A stretch of DNA of 64,000 nt from assembly GCA_024138025.1 (NCBI GenBank), contig JAMXBD010001376.1:62001-126000 (forward strand), given 5' to 3'. Under the pieces are notes generated by a model, which was not told the DNA's origin, searched no databases, and worked only from the letters and a program-made list of their open reading frames with translations. This document shows, one piece after another, positions 37,422-48,245 of this stretch. This stretch comes from Combretum micranthum. Its lineage: Eukaryota; Streptophyta; Magnoliopsida; Myrtales; Combretaceae. Numbering within the stretch: the first letter of the stretch is position 1; every line of letters begins with the position of its first letter. The translations under genes and the position numbers were made by a program.

Positions 37422-37988
37422 TTAGAATTTTAATTTATACTTGCAAACAGTTTCGTAAGTACGGTTTTGGAGCAGAATAGAAATATCACAAGTGCTATAA
37501 CTTGATGCTTTTTTCTTAAACAACTTCAATACTTTCACTTCACCATGCAATGTTGTTGTTGAAGTCAAATTCACCACCCTTATGACTAAATAATCATAGA
37601 GAAAGCCACCTTCTCTTACCAATTCATCAACTGCGAGAATCACGGATGTGCTAATATTATGCTTAGATCTAGCCTGAATTGTATCTCCCTGTATTGCTGC
37701 TTCACCTGCATCGATGCCCCGATAACTAATATATGTTGTGCTGTTCTCATATGTGAAACCTCCATAATTTCGGTTATCCACGGTGACTTTGATCCCTATG
37801 GTGAGATTGATCTTCAGGTCAGTGTCCCAGTTGAAACCTTCTAAGACCACAGACTTAGTAGTTATTTTCGGGTCCTTCGGCTTTAGGATGGTGAAGTAGA
37901 GGATTAATCCAGCTGCTATGATCATAAGAAGCAATATGACAGTGATTGTGCAGCATATTTTTAGGCCTCTTCTCATGATTTTCCTCAA
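37422..37988 (-). CDS. LEA_2 / NHL-type membrane-anchored protein, single exon
   Basis: An intact 188-residue frame has a short basic N-terminus (MRKIMRRGLK) and one membrane segment at about residues 11-33 (ICCTITVILLLMIIAAGLIL). A LEA_2 domain follows (about 70-170), with ILKPKDPKI after the membrane, then NRNYGGFTYENSTTYISYRG and GEAAIQGDTIQARS. The C-terminus keeps a C-x-I then C-K pattern. This is the architecture of NDR1/HIN1-like and LEA-14-like proteins, inserted in the plasma membrane or ER with the domain outside the cytosol. Relatives act in stress and defence, but the role of this one cannot be read from sequence. Several N-glycosylation sequons (NLT, NST, NIS) fit an extracytosolic domain. 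A weak TATA-like site (minus strand, about 38074-38066) lies upstream. It is unrelated to the flanking repeats. Confidence 0.9.
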   Translation of the reverse strand: MRKIMRRGLKICCTITVILLLMIIAAGLILYFTILKPKDPKITTKSVVLEGFNWDTDLKINLTIGIKVTVDNRNYGGFTYENSTTYISYRGIDAGEAAIQGDTIQARSKHNISTSVILAVDELVREGGFLYDYLVIRVVNLTSTTTLHGEVKVLKLFKKKASSYSTCDISILLQNRTYETVCKYKLKF

Positions 37989-39043
37989 AAAAATTTAAAA
38001 GATTAAGGAACTTGAACTGTAGGCCAAAATTGATGAGAGATTCTTATTTGGAAAAAAAAAATTGTATTAATATAGATTTTATGTATTTAATTGCGGAGCA
38101 ACAAAAATTCGGGATGCTTTCAAGGAAATTTAGTTTGTTTTTGCCATTTCTTTTTATGCAAATGGAGATGATAACAATGAAGGATTTTAAATAAGACAAG
38201 ATTGGGACGGTTGAAGGCTTATGCTTACAACTCGAAACTAGAAAACAAATTTTCCTTCTTGTCTGCATACAGCATAATGTGGGGTTGTCTGTTTGTTGAA
38301 CTCGGAATGCATGCAGCTTTCTGATGCAGCAAATAGCAGATCCTCAAGAATGTCATATTTATGGGGGAGCTACTTCATGACTAACCCTAACTGCAACTGT
38401 GAAGCTGTAAGGTCCTTTGTTTTGCGTCTGTTCTGTATTTGAATTGCATTTGGTTTGCACTTGTTCTGTATTTGATCAAATATGCGGTTTCAAATTGGTG
38501 CCTAGTCACTTCAGCTCTACATAGCAGTGGAGTTCAATCACCATCATTAAGATGAGAGGCAGAACTTTTATGAATGATCAAAGGCCCAACAAATAACAGT
38601 ATGATTTTTAGTTTTTAGTATTACCTATAATTACTTGTGCTTCGAGTTGAAATAGTTAGAAAAGTCTACGCCTTAGAATTTAGTTTGGAGGACTAGTGAG
38701 TGCATTAGGGAGAAGATTGTGTTTCACAGGAATATGCAATTTGCGAGAAACTACAAATTCTCTCTTCTACCTTAATATTTCACATTTGGTAGAACTCATC
38801 TCATCATGAAGAGAAGTCTTCTGCCCTATTCATATATCAAATTTCAATCTATTCACTAATTTGATTCAACTGATCTGACAGAATCGTGCAATCAGAAAAA
38901 CAACAATAATACTGAAACGCGAGGTTTAGGGTCTACGTGAAGTATCTAATTAAACAAGAATTTATACTACAATCTAAAGCTTTCAAGGTCTAATTTTACT
39001 GTCTAGTGTCTACTGAGCAAGTTAGAGAACCACAACGCCTCCA
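37989..39043. other. Intergenic DNA between the LEA_2 and COBRA-like genes
   Basis: No gene seen in this 1 kb. It must hold the LEA_2 promoter on its left side (minus strand) and the 3' UTR and terminator of the COBRA-like gene on its right. A duplicated phrase (TTTGCGTCTGTTCTGTATTTG and TTTGCACTTGTTCTGTATTTG) lies at about 38420-38475. No transposon was recognised here, unlike the rest of the window. Confidence 0.5.
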
Positions 39044-41355
39044 TTATTGAAATACATATGCCAGGATCGTGAGGAAAACTATTTGTATCAAATTAACCTG
39101 ATCTATATTTCCATCTCCAGTAGGAAAGTGCGTTGGAAGTGAGCATTCTTCTCCATTGAAAAGGACTTTTGTAGGAAAACCATCTCCTTGCGATATATCC
39201 ACACCTGGAGTCAGCTTCTTTGTAAAAGAGATAACAGACTGCTGCTTTCCAGCCACTATCTGCTTGATCTTTGAGTTGGCAAGAGTAGAATTTGTTTCTC
39301 CAATCAAAAAATTTAACCCTGGCAATCCTTGCAGAAAAATAGTATTGTTAAGTTGTGGAAAGAATGTTCCATTAAAAGAGTATGCCTTTTGGTAACCTCG
39401 ACCAGCTTTCTTGAGTTGGATTGCTGCAAACCAATTTTCGAAGTTGACTTTTTCCCAATTGAACAATGTTACTCGAACCGTCCATCCATTTCTGTAGTCC
39501 GAGTAGACATGCCAGTTTATGCTTACCCCACAATTGTCTGCACAAGGCAATGGCTTTGGAACATGAAAGTGTTTGATTTTTGCCCAAGCAAGAGCCTGAG
39601 CTGTTCTGTTTTCAAATGGTACCAAAAGAGCTTCTGGTGGAAGGAGCAGTGCTTGTGCATTAGGATTGCATGTTGTCGTGTCGTCACAACCACAAGCACA
39701 TGTATTACATGGGATGACTGATTCATTGTAGTATGCTGAGAAGGAAACACAACAATGAGAAGTTGTTCTTGTCGGTTCTGAGATATTGCACACTATTTGC
39801 CAGCTTGCAATAGCTAATTTTATTGCCGGCAGGCCACTACTATCAGGAAACTCTGTTGCATCCACCCTTATTGGTGCACTACATTTATAGTCAGGGTTAA
39901 GGATGCCAACAATTTTCCATTTTTCAGGAGGATAAAGCGCTGTCCGTTTTAAGTCGGGTGGAGTCTTATACACTTGTAACTGAAACACTGACTTTGATTG
40001 GCTTGGATCCATAATTTCTGGCAAGAGACTTCCATTCCTACAACAATATGGAAGTTTTCCAACTTTAGTGTCATTTGCTCTTTCCCGAGGTAGATCAGAT
40101 ATAACCGGCTTTGTTTGGCAGTTCATTACTTGAGAAAAATCAAGACTTTCATAATACTTAGCTGGAGGACCATAAATGCAGTCCGCATAATCAATCTCAT
40201 GCGTATAAGCTCCTCTCATGGTGTATATAAACTCCCCTCTCATCCATTCCCAAGTCAGATTCCAATTGTCAAGCCGTCCTAAAGGATGATCATTCTCTAT
40301 AGTGACCTGAGCGAGATAATTATTGTCATAAGCTTGAATTATATCATACGTGATTGAGAGATCCCCTTTCTGGCGCGGTAGAAGCTTTGTCTTCTTGTCT
40401 TTGATCTTAACCTTTGGATCCCTTACACAACACGCGTACATTGAGGTCTCTGTAGGATCCAAAATCAGGAATCAACATAATGAAACTGTTAAATCTAACT
40501 ACAGGCAACTGATCTAATGCTTAAACTTATTAGATTTAGTGTGGTTTTATATTTATTATTAAACACAGTCTCTAACTTTTGAAAGGAGACTTTAATTGAA
40601 GCTATCAAGGAAAAGACTTAATTGAATAGAAGTGAAATTACCACCTCCTACTTCGAAATCATGTTGAATTCAATTCTACAACTGACAAATCTGAAAGTTT
40701 AAAGCCATTAAATCCAATGCATTTACATATTTACTGCCCAAAGGAAGCAAAAGATGAATGAGAACACAAACATGATAGAATACTTACTGCTGTGAATTGG
40801 TGCTGGACATTTATATCCATCATTCTCTAGCCGGATTGTTTTCGGCAATGGAATGGCTGGTGGTTTCACACCAAATTGAGTGCCACTGATCTGAACAATT
40901 GCTTGAATTTGTGACATGTCCCCTGCCGTCTCAATAGATGTTTTTAGATCTGTCTGAGGATACCCTGATATATAAGTTCCATTCTCGACCGAAACCGGGA
41001 AACTATCAGAATCAAGCAATACTCCACCAGTTGCAGATACTAAAATTTCCTGGTGTTGGAATCCAATAAATAGCTGCCAAGCATCAAGATCATATGTGCC
41101 TGTGTTAAGTATTGTAGCAGTGGAATTGAAGGCCCAAGCTTGTGCTGTTGCATTTTTCAGATAGGGGAATTCTTTAGTCCTAGTAATAAAGTTATAGGAA
41201 ATGAATATGCCATTACAGTGTTCTACTGCTGGTGGTGGAGCAGCCGGTGGTGGATCATCATAATCATCCTGTGCATCGACGTGATAAACCGAACAAGAAA
41301 TTAACAGAAATACTAGGAGGATTGACAATTTAGTCATCTTGTACATAATTTTCAT
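39044..41355 (-). CDS. COBL7: COBRA-like protein, COBL7 type, two exons
   Basis: Exon 1 is 41355-40788 and exon 2 is 40449-39044. The intron 40787-40450 has GTAAGT...ACAG borders, and joining gives 657 residues, close to the roughly 660 of the long COBL7-11 subgroup. Order: signal peptide (residues 1-28, ending VDA), a proline-rich stretch (34-43), the extra N-terminal domain of this subgroup (about 45-188), then the COBRA domain with LDNWNLTWEWMRGEF (about 250), a YCCRNG box (about 324), the diagnostic CCVS (422-425), CNTCACGC (437-444) and NWHVYSDYRNGWTVRV (about 501). The C-terminus has a small-residue site (TGDGN, about 633) and a hydrophobic tail, the GPI-anchor signal. COBRA proteins sit on the outer face of the plasma membrane and affect cellulose deposition. 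Two more ATGs lie within seven codons of the chosen start. COBL7 versus COBL8-11 is not certain. Confidence 0.92.
40450..40787 (-). other. Intron of the COBRA-like gene
   Basis: This 338-bp intron has donor GTAAGTATTC and acceptor CCTACAG. It interrupts the codon after PAPIHS, leaving one base on exon 1, and exon 2 resumes in frame as TSMYACCVRDPK. The cysteine-rich start of exon 2 matches where this family continues after the N-terminal domain. Confidence 0.88.
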
Positions 41356-41999
41356 AGAATGCCATGAAAACTATGTATATTTAATCATATGTAACATTGA
41401 ACGACGGACTTATTTGGATGTTTTTATTTATTTATTTATTTATTTTTTACTGCTTAGAGCAAAAGCAAATGTTTAGCATTACTGTGGTGATCGTAATAGT
41501 GAGTGAAAAGTGGGTGCAGTTGAAGAAAAAAAGTTGAGATTGGAGATGTTTTTGGCAAATTTGGCTTAGGACAAAGTCAGCGAAATTCTCCTCCTCTAAG
41601 TGGCCGATGCATGTGGAGTAAGTTTCTTTAATAAAACTTAAGTACCATCTTCTAATACTTAATAAAACTAATAATACAAAACCTTTTAAATATATACACA
41701 TATACTTACATATATAATCAGAATATATAATAATTTAAGATCCTGCAGATTTCTTAATATATTATGTCCGCATATATGTTGTGGTATAATAATAACAAAT
41801 AAATGATCATAATATGTTGTTGAAGTTTCAAGTTTTTCAAAATACTCGATTGATTTCCAAACTTTTTTTGTTATTTTCTCTAAATTCTTATAGTTTTTTT
41901 TATTTTATATTGGATTAATTGTATTAAAAATTTAAAACTTGAAAAGAAGTATCGAAGTGATAAAAACATCACAAATTTCGAGTGTCAAAATATATAAAC

Positions 42000-42030
<31 letters not shown>

Positions 42031-42059
42031 AATGCTATTACATTAGGAATTGTGTTATA
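41356..42059. other. Upstream region of the COBRA-like gene, with TA microsatellite
   Basis: This presumably contains the COBRA-like promoter (minus strand). A TATA-like AAATATACATAG lies at about 41383-41372, only about 20 bp before the first ATG, so a start further upstream is possible. A TTTA run lies at 41428-41444. A TA microsatellite occupies 42002-42028. No gene. Confidence 0.4.
42002..42028. repeat. TA microsatellite
   Basis: Thirteen TA units lie 650 bp upstream of the COBRA-like gene. Confidence 0.9.
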
Positions 42060-42422
42060 ATGCTCCCTAATGAGATGAGTTCAGGGGAATAGCGGTGGTC
42101 TTTGTTAGGGGGAGCTTCAAATCTGGGCTTCCTTCCATCAGAAGAGCCTTGTGAGACTGCTGCTTGTAGTCTTGGTCTCGTTTTAATTAAGGCGAATGCA
42201 TGGTCCTCTGTCCGTTTTGGGCCTGATTGCCTACGACTGGTTCGTACTTTTTATGGGAGCCCCAATGGTCTTCATTGGTCTTCCTTATCTTACTTTGAAG
42301 ACGCCCAACTCATTTTGATTTATCATAGAAATGTTAATGTATTTTTTATTTTTATTAAAAGAAATGCAAATTGTGTTGCTGATTGGATAGCTCCCTTTTT
42401 TGGAGAAGGATGTGCCCTTTGA
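42060..42422 (+). pseudogene. RNase H-like fragment of a LINE-type element
   Basis: A 106-residue open frame (42102-42422) matches the C-terminal part of plant RNase H-like domains (RVT_3) attached to non-LTR reverse transcriptases. It has FGPDCLRLVRTFYGSPNG in place of the usual E-x-D-C-x-x-L-V strand and ends with FIFIKRNANCVADWIAPFF. This corresponds to the F-V-x-R-x-x-N-x-x-A-D-x-x-A signature, with the conserved Asp present. The N-terminal half is missing and the ORF has no ATG context of its own, so it is a relic. A domesticated RNase H gene is less likely because the flanks are repeats. Confidence 0.65.
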
Positions 42423-42479
42423 TTTGTCAATTTCCGTCCCATCCCCTCACTTGAAACTATTACTAATTTTAAAAAGTTA

Positions 42480-43080
42480 TAGATCCTGGGTTTTACAATA
42501 TCGGGTTATCTTATAAAATTCCTAGTTTATGAAGTATAACAACAAGTGAAGTGTCTCATACAATTCTATAATAAAACTAGCCAATCCAGGTCACTAAAAA
42601 TTTATGAGTAGTGATTTTTTTTCATTTATTTTCTAAATCTTTGTTTATAATAGATGGTAGACATTGAGTTCACAAAGTTTTCCTACAAAATTACTATTTT
42701 TTAAAGGGGAACAGCTTGTGGGTTTGCATTAAGAATCTAAACAAATGAACCAATTTAGGTTACCTAATATTTGCGAGTAGTGTTTCTAATTTTTTTGTTG
42801 AAATTTATTGATTTTAATAGGTTACAAATAGTAAATTTTTCACCTCTAGGGTTACCTAGTGAAATTCCTATCTTTTGAAGGGAAACAACCATTGAGACAT
42901 CATCAAATGATTCCAAAGAATATTTTAAAGTTGTAAATAATTGATTTTGAGCTTTTGGGATGACATTATGAATTTCCTATTTTCTAAAAAAGGAAAATAA
43001 TGAGATATTATCAAATGATCCTAGAGAAAAATTAGCCAATCTACAACATTTAAAATTCAAGTACTAATTAGTGAAATGTT
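42480..43080. repeat. Degenerate tandem repeat, unit about 105-180 bp
   Basis: Related segments recur, each with a GGGTTAC-like start, then AAATTCCTA-TTT-GAAG, then a run around CAAATGA. The AATTCCTA anchor lies near 42521, 42690, 42865 and 42971. Divergence between units is high, so the array is old and the exact period is unclear. Confidence 0.5.
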
Positions 43081-43755
43081 TAAAAATTAAATTTTTATTT
43101 TTATCATAAAGAAACAAAAGTATAGTGTGAAAAAAAAATTGCATCATTATCACTCCTTATTTGGGTGGGGAAATATTATTCAATTTATATACTAGACATC
43201 CTTGAATAAGAATTAATTAACACTTCAATTCAACAACATTGTTATTAAAACAACTCAATAAATTGCTAAATTCATCAACCCATTACACAATCCCAAATAG
43301 TCAATTTAAGTCATACCCTCAAACATAATTTCAATAATATTGTACAACTGAGAGCATGATCCATTGTTCAAAAAGTAAATAAAGAGAAGCGTACATCTAA
43401 AAATTGCAAGACGTGTGTTCTTAAATCCTTAGAGACCCATTCGAAAAGATAAGAATAGTGATGGAATACATCGATGATGAAAGCTGGATGGAGATGGAAG
43501 ATAAAATAGTGATGAAGTGTGGTTTGTGTATATCAAGAGATGATATGGGCATGTAGAAGAGGTGATAAAGAAGGTGAATATTCTGGAGTGAGATGTGAAA
43601 GGTTCCATAAAAGTTATTTGTATCTCCTTAGTAAGGTGATATGGAATATAATATTATATGTGTCTCATGTGTATAGTGTGTTGAGCAAGAATTGTATAAT
43701 GATAAAGTATGGTGGAGTGCATAGAAGAGGGGAGTTGTCTCAAGTAAAAATTACA
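43081..43755. other. Unassigned DNA left of the inverted LTR pair
   Basis: No recognisable gene. The G-rich, purine-biased stretch 43480-43755 is open on the plus strand for 88 codons but matches nothing I know. It joins 47265 in the pre-insertion sequence. Confidence 0.35.
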
Positions 43756-43760
43756 AAAGA

Positions 43761-46700
43761 TGTCACGCTCCAAAGGATACCCTAAACGTAATAGTCCATC
43801 ACACTCAATATTAAAGCTTAAGTATGACAACCTTAGCCATTCCCAAAAGCTTTGATATTAAGTGTAAGGCGTGCTCTCACAAGTTTAGAAGACCATACCT
43901 GGGATTATGAAGCTTAATAAGATATAATAACATGTTAAGAAAAGAGGATTCATAATATTCATTCACTTATAACAATGATTTTACAAACTTAAGGGTATTT
44001 CCCTTATGCTCCAATCTATTACAAGAGTATTGTACATCTTATCCAACACTAAACTTCGTCTAGAATTTCCTTATCCAAAAAGAAATTACCTGACTACAGG
44101 GTCATCGTGGCCTCAACCACAGATAAGGGAACTGCAAAAGATATCTATAGGGGTATAAGCTAACAAGCTTAGTGAGAACTATTTCCATAAATAATTTCTT
44201 GTAACAAAATTTCACACAAGTTGTTTAAGCAATCAAATGAGATGCAACATATACGTAGGCAAACAAGGCATATAGCTTTCCAGGAACTATACGTTGAATG
44301 GATTTGTGCCCTCCATTCGGAGTTTGGTGATACAAAACCTCAAAACAAGTAGTTTTAGTTAAAAAGATTTATGCTTACGACCAATATCACCAAGCATACA
44401 AAGTCTACTTGAATTGAACCTTGCTTTCGGATTTTTCACCAAGCATTTCCTTAACGCCGCCAAGCAATCGCTTTTGGACACTCCGCGAAGTGTTGCTTTC
44501 GACCTGAGCTTACTATCCTTCTCACCCAAGGATAATAACCCAATGCAATGTGACTCACTTCGTGGTATGCATGAATCCGTTTATTTATTATATCATAACA
44601 TTATTATTATCGAATTTAAGGCGATCAAAGAATTTCATACAAATCAAGTGTTATACTAAAACAAACGTTTAAATCAATTCCAACTGCGATATTCTTAGGA
44701 TTCTTTCAAAGCATTATTTTACAAACATATCCATTTGTCTTTTCTTAATTCTAATGCAACTAATTTACAAGCACAACAAGTATAGCATTTTAAGAAAATA
44801 AACTCGCGATGCCATGTCGACTATTTTTCTTATACGGATGACTCGTTCACACACTCCACTCAATCAAAATAATCTCCGGGATATAGGTATCCTTCTCCGG
44901 AGTCACCTAGCCAAAGAAAATACCCACAATGAGTATTTCTTGATGATTTTCTTGAATTTTGACAAGACAATGTCAAAAGAACGTTAGAGTTCGTATAAAG
45001 GAAAGTTCCAATTTAAAATGGCCATAACTTGGTCATTTTAACTCGGAATCGCACATATAATATATTGATTTCTACCTACTCAAAAAGATATTCCTTTCTA
45101 AAACTATTTTTATCAAACTAAACCATTTAGGCCCCGAAATAGTGGCGATAAAATTCACTACGAATTTTCTATCTTAAAAACAATTTTGGTTCAATCATTC
45201 AAAACTTGCTTGATAAATACTTGGTTATCTATATAGTTGAAAAATTCTCTTTTTATAGCTACATAGCTCATATTTATTCATGCTCAAGTGTTTGTTGCCC
45301 ATTTATGTTTCTTTGAGTAAAACAATATTAAAGGTTTAGAAACTATAGTTTAAAAATTTTATTTTATAAATTGTTTTGAAATGAATACTTTGATTCTTTT
45401 GCTTTCAAGGAATTACTTTACTTTTGACTTATTATTTTTCTAGATGGCTTTTGAAAAATAATTTTTCTTGTTTTCTAAATTCTTGTGTTAGTCCTATATA
45501 TGTTCTACACAATCCTTCTTTGACTATTTATTTGAAAAGATCTAAACTTGAAAATCCTTACTTCTTGTTCTTAAGGTTTTTGTTATGTTTTCGTAAAAAT
45601 CATTTTGTATCAAAAATCATTTTCTTGTGAAAAACAAAGTGGGATAAATGATCTAAAAAGCTTTTTATAACAAAGTAGTTTCTAAAATTGTAGTGGGTTC
45701 TCTTTGCAACTTGAAAAGAAATGACTTTATTTTTGTTAAACCATAGATTTTATACTTCACATCAACTTATTTCTAAGTGGTAAAATCTCCTTTTTGTCAA
45801 TTATTTTTAGATCTTGAAATTATTGGACAACACTTTAAATGAACATGATTTATGAGAAATAATAGCAAACATAAATAACATAAATAATAAAGTCAAGTAT
45901 TGGGAGTCTTAGCTTTTTCAAGGCTCCTGGGACTAAGAAGTGGACTAGTTCCAAAAAAAATAAAATGAAAGGAGGAAAAATTTGTTTTAACTTGATGAGG
46001 ACAAGTCTAAGACTAGAGACTAGTCTTAAAATAACAAGGAATAAATAAATTGCAACAGAATAATAAATAAATTGCAATGGAATAATAAATAAATTGCATT
46101 GCATAAAAATAAATAAATAAATTACAAATGAGCTTATATGCTCTAAAGAATATGTATATATATATATAGATAGTAATACTTAGATATAATAACAATAATA
46201 TGAACAAAATAACAACATAAACATAAATAAATTTTTATGAACAAGAACAATACATGAACATAGTGTAGCTTCCATAACATTTAGTCTTTGGAAACTCACA
46301 CTATGATCATGTAAAGTTACATGACATATGAGGAAGAAAAATATTAGGAAATGGTTACCTAAAAAAGACTTTGGTAGTATTATGTGGTTTTGGTTTTTGT
46401 TGTAGGTAGAAGTTATTTTTGGAATTATTTTGAGGGAGTTTTTGGAGGATATTTGGAGAGAGTTTTGAGAGGGGAATTTGAGAGAGTTTTTGTAAAAAAT
46501 ATGTGGGTAGTAAATGTGTGAAAGAAGTGAAAGAGGAGGGGGATATTTATAGGAAAATGTGGAGTGATTTTTGTATAATTAAATTAAATAAAAATTGAAA
46601 CAAATTGAGGAAGAGGGGGGAGGGGGTTGCGACGGCTACACTTGTGAGGAGAGAGAGAGTGTTTTATTTTTTTGTATTTTGTGGATTAAAAGAAGTAATA

Positions 46701-47259
46701 AGTAAGGTAGATGTGAAATAAAGTTATGGGAAAGATAAAAAGTAAAGATTATAGGTTATGGTGTTTGTAAGAGTAGGTGTAAGAAAAAGTAGAGATAAAA
46801 GAATAGTGTATAATAGTAATGAATAGTGTAATGTAAAGTAGATATGACTAATAAAGTACCGGTAGTAAGAAGATACGCGTATAATTGCGATATCTGTTAT
46901 TTTTACTTGCCGAAAAATTTTGAAACTGATATTTTTGAAAACCTTATATTTTTATGAGTCTAACGGTATATTCAGAATATTTTTACTATTCCAAGCTCCG
47001 GGACTTGTTTTTCAAGAACTGTGTCTGATCAGGTTCGAAACGGGTTGCAGTTTTACTAATCTGATCTTTTTACGCTACCTTAGTTAATTGCGTGCTATTC
47101 TACATTCTAAACTCCTACTTACTCTCACCAAGTTTCTTATTCGGGATTGCCGGACTTAAGCTATTACATCTAACTAGGGTTTTGTTGATTTTAGAGTTCC
47201 GGTTGACTTTCGGTTTAGGGTTTTAGGCTAAACTGATTCCAAAAATTTGGGGGTTTACA
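43761..47259 (-). mobile_element. Solo LTR, large gypsy family, copy 2 (3,499 bp)
   Basis: The plus strand starts TGTCACGCTCC and ends GGGGGTTTACA, the reverse of copies 1 and 3. Exact target duplications AAAGA lie at 43756-43760 and 47260-47264. There is no coding region. Landmarks shared with copy 3 include the ACTAGTCTCTAGTCTTAGAC segment and the AAATAAATTGCA repeats near 46050. The estimated similarity to copy 3 over sampled parts is around 80 percent by eye. The promoter-like site is on the minus strand. Confidence 0.93.
46544..46551 (-). promoter_or_regulatory. TATA box of solo LTR copy 2
   Basis: The minus strand reads CCTATAAATATCC followed by a CT-rich tract. The same arrangement occurs in copy 3 at the equivalent distance from the LTR start (about 710 bp). 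Confidence 0.5.
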
Positions 47260-47264
47260 AAAGA

Positions 47265-48240
47265 AGTCTTTCTAACTATATTAGATGGGTTTCATGGGTT
47301 TGCCCAATATTTGAAAAGTTAAAAGAGAATAAAATGACAAATTGTTGAGGTTGGTCTGGTACAAGTCAGGTCAAACTTCAACATAGTATAGCTACATTAT
47401 GCCCATATTAGCTTGAAATAGATAAGGTTAGGTAAAAAATATCAAGTGTCGCCTGGCAGTTGAAGCTCTTCTTAATTAGCAAGAGAGGAGCTTAGTATAA
47501 TTATAAAGCTTAGTATAGTTATAAAGCTCAGCTTAGTTATTATTAGCTCTTACTTGCTTTTGAGGTCAACATATTTTGACTTAAGTAAACATCTTATTTG
47601 AATAGCTTGGAATCAATTTGATCTTTAAGGATCTGCTACTCAGCTTCTTCAACTTTGTACTTATAGCTTTAGGTCTTCATCATATTATGCATTTGATAAC
47701 TTTGTTTCAAGTTGGATTTATACAGTTTGGCATGGCTATCTCTGGCACATGTTGTCCTTTGTAAACAAGAATACACGATTACTATCACTATAACACAAAT
47801 GGTCTTCATCTTAGTTACAACATTGCATCACAAATTAATTGTTCCTATAGGTTTGTGAGCCTAATTTTTGCTATGTAGTGCATCCAAAGCTTCTACAATT
47901 TTAAATGCTTGGGTCAGTTACTACTCTTTGTTGTATTTGGTACTCAATTGCTGTTATTAGCTGTTGCTACCATTTGGTCATGGATTTCTAAATCCACAAC
48001 CTCAAATCTAATATGTTCGGCCATCAAAGGAGCTTTGTTGATCTACTATTATGCTTTTACTAGCCATTCATCCTAGCACTGACATGCACTATCTCTAACA
48101 CTTGAGTCATGTTACTATTGACTACTATAACATGCTTCAAAATAGCTTGGTTTGTTACTTCACACTCAAATTCAAGCATATAGTTTAACAGTTTTCTTTA
48201 TTTTGTTCTGGTTGGCGAACATGTCTAGTTCATGTTTGGT
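47265..48240. other. Spacer between two inverted solo LTRs
   Basis: No gene seen in this 976 bp. A short tandem motif (TATAATTATAAAGCTTAG then TATAGTTATAAAGCTCAG) lies at about 47493-47534. The sequence is likely part of an older repeat, because it once continued directly into 43755 on the left and 51731 on the right. Confidence 0.45.
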
Positions 48241-48245
48241 CACTT

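Noticed and set aside
39156..39721. Plus-strand open frames opposite the COBRA-like exon
   Set aside because: They are antisense shadows of a well-supported exon and show no domain.
43519..43785. 88-codon open frame ending inside the left end of solo LTR copy 2
   Set aside because: It runs across an insertion boundary and resembles no known protein.
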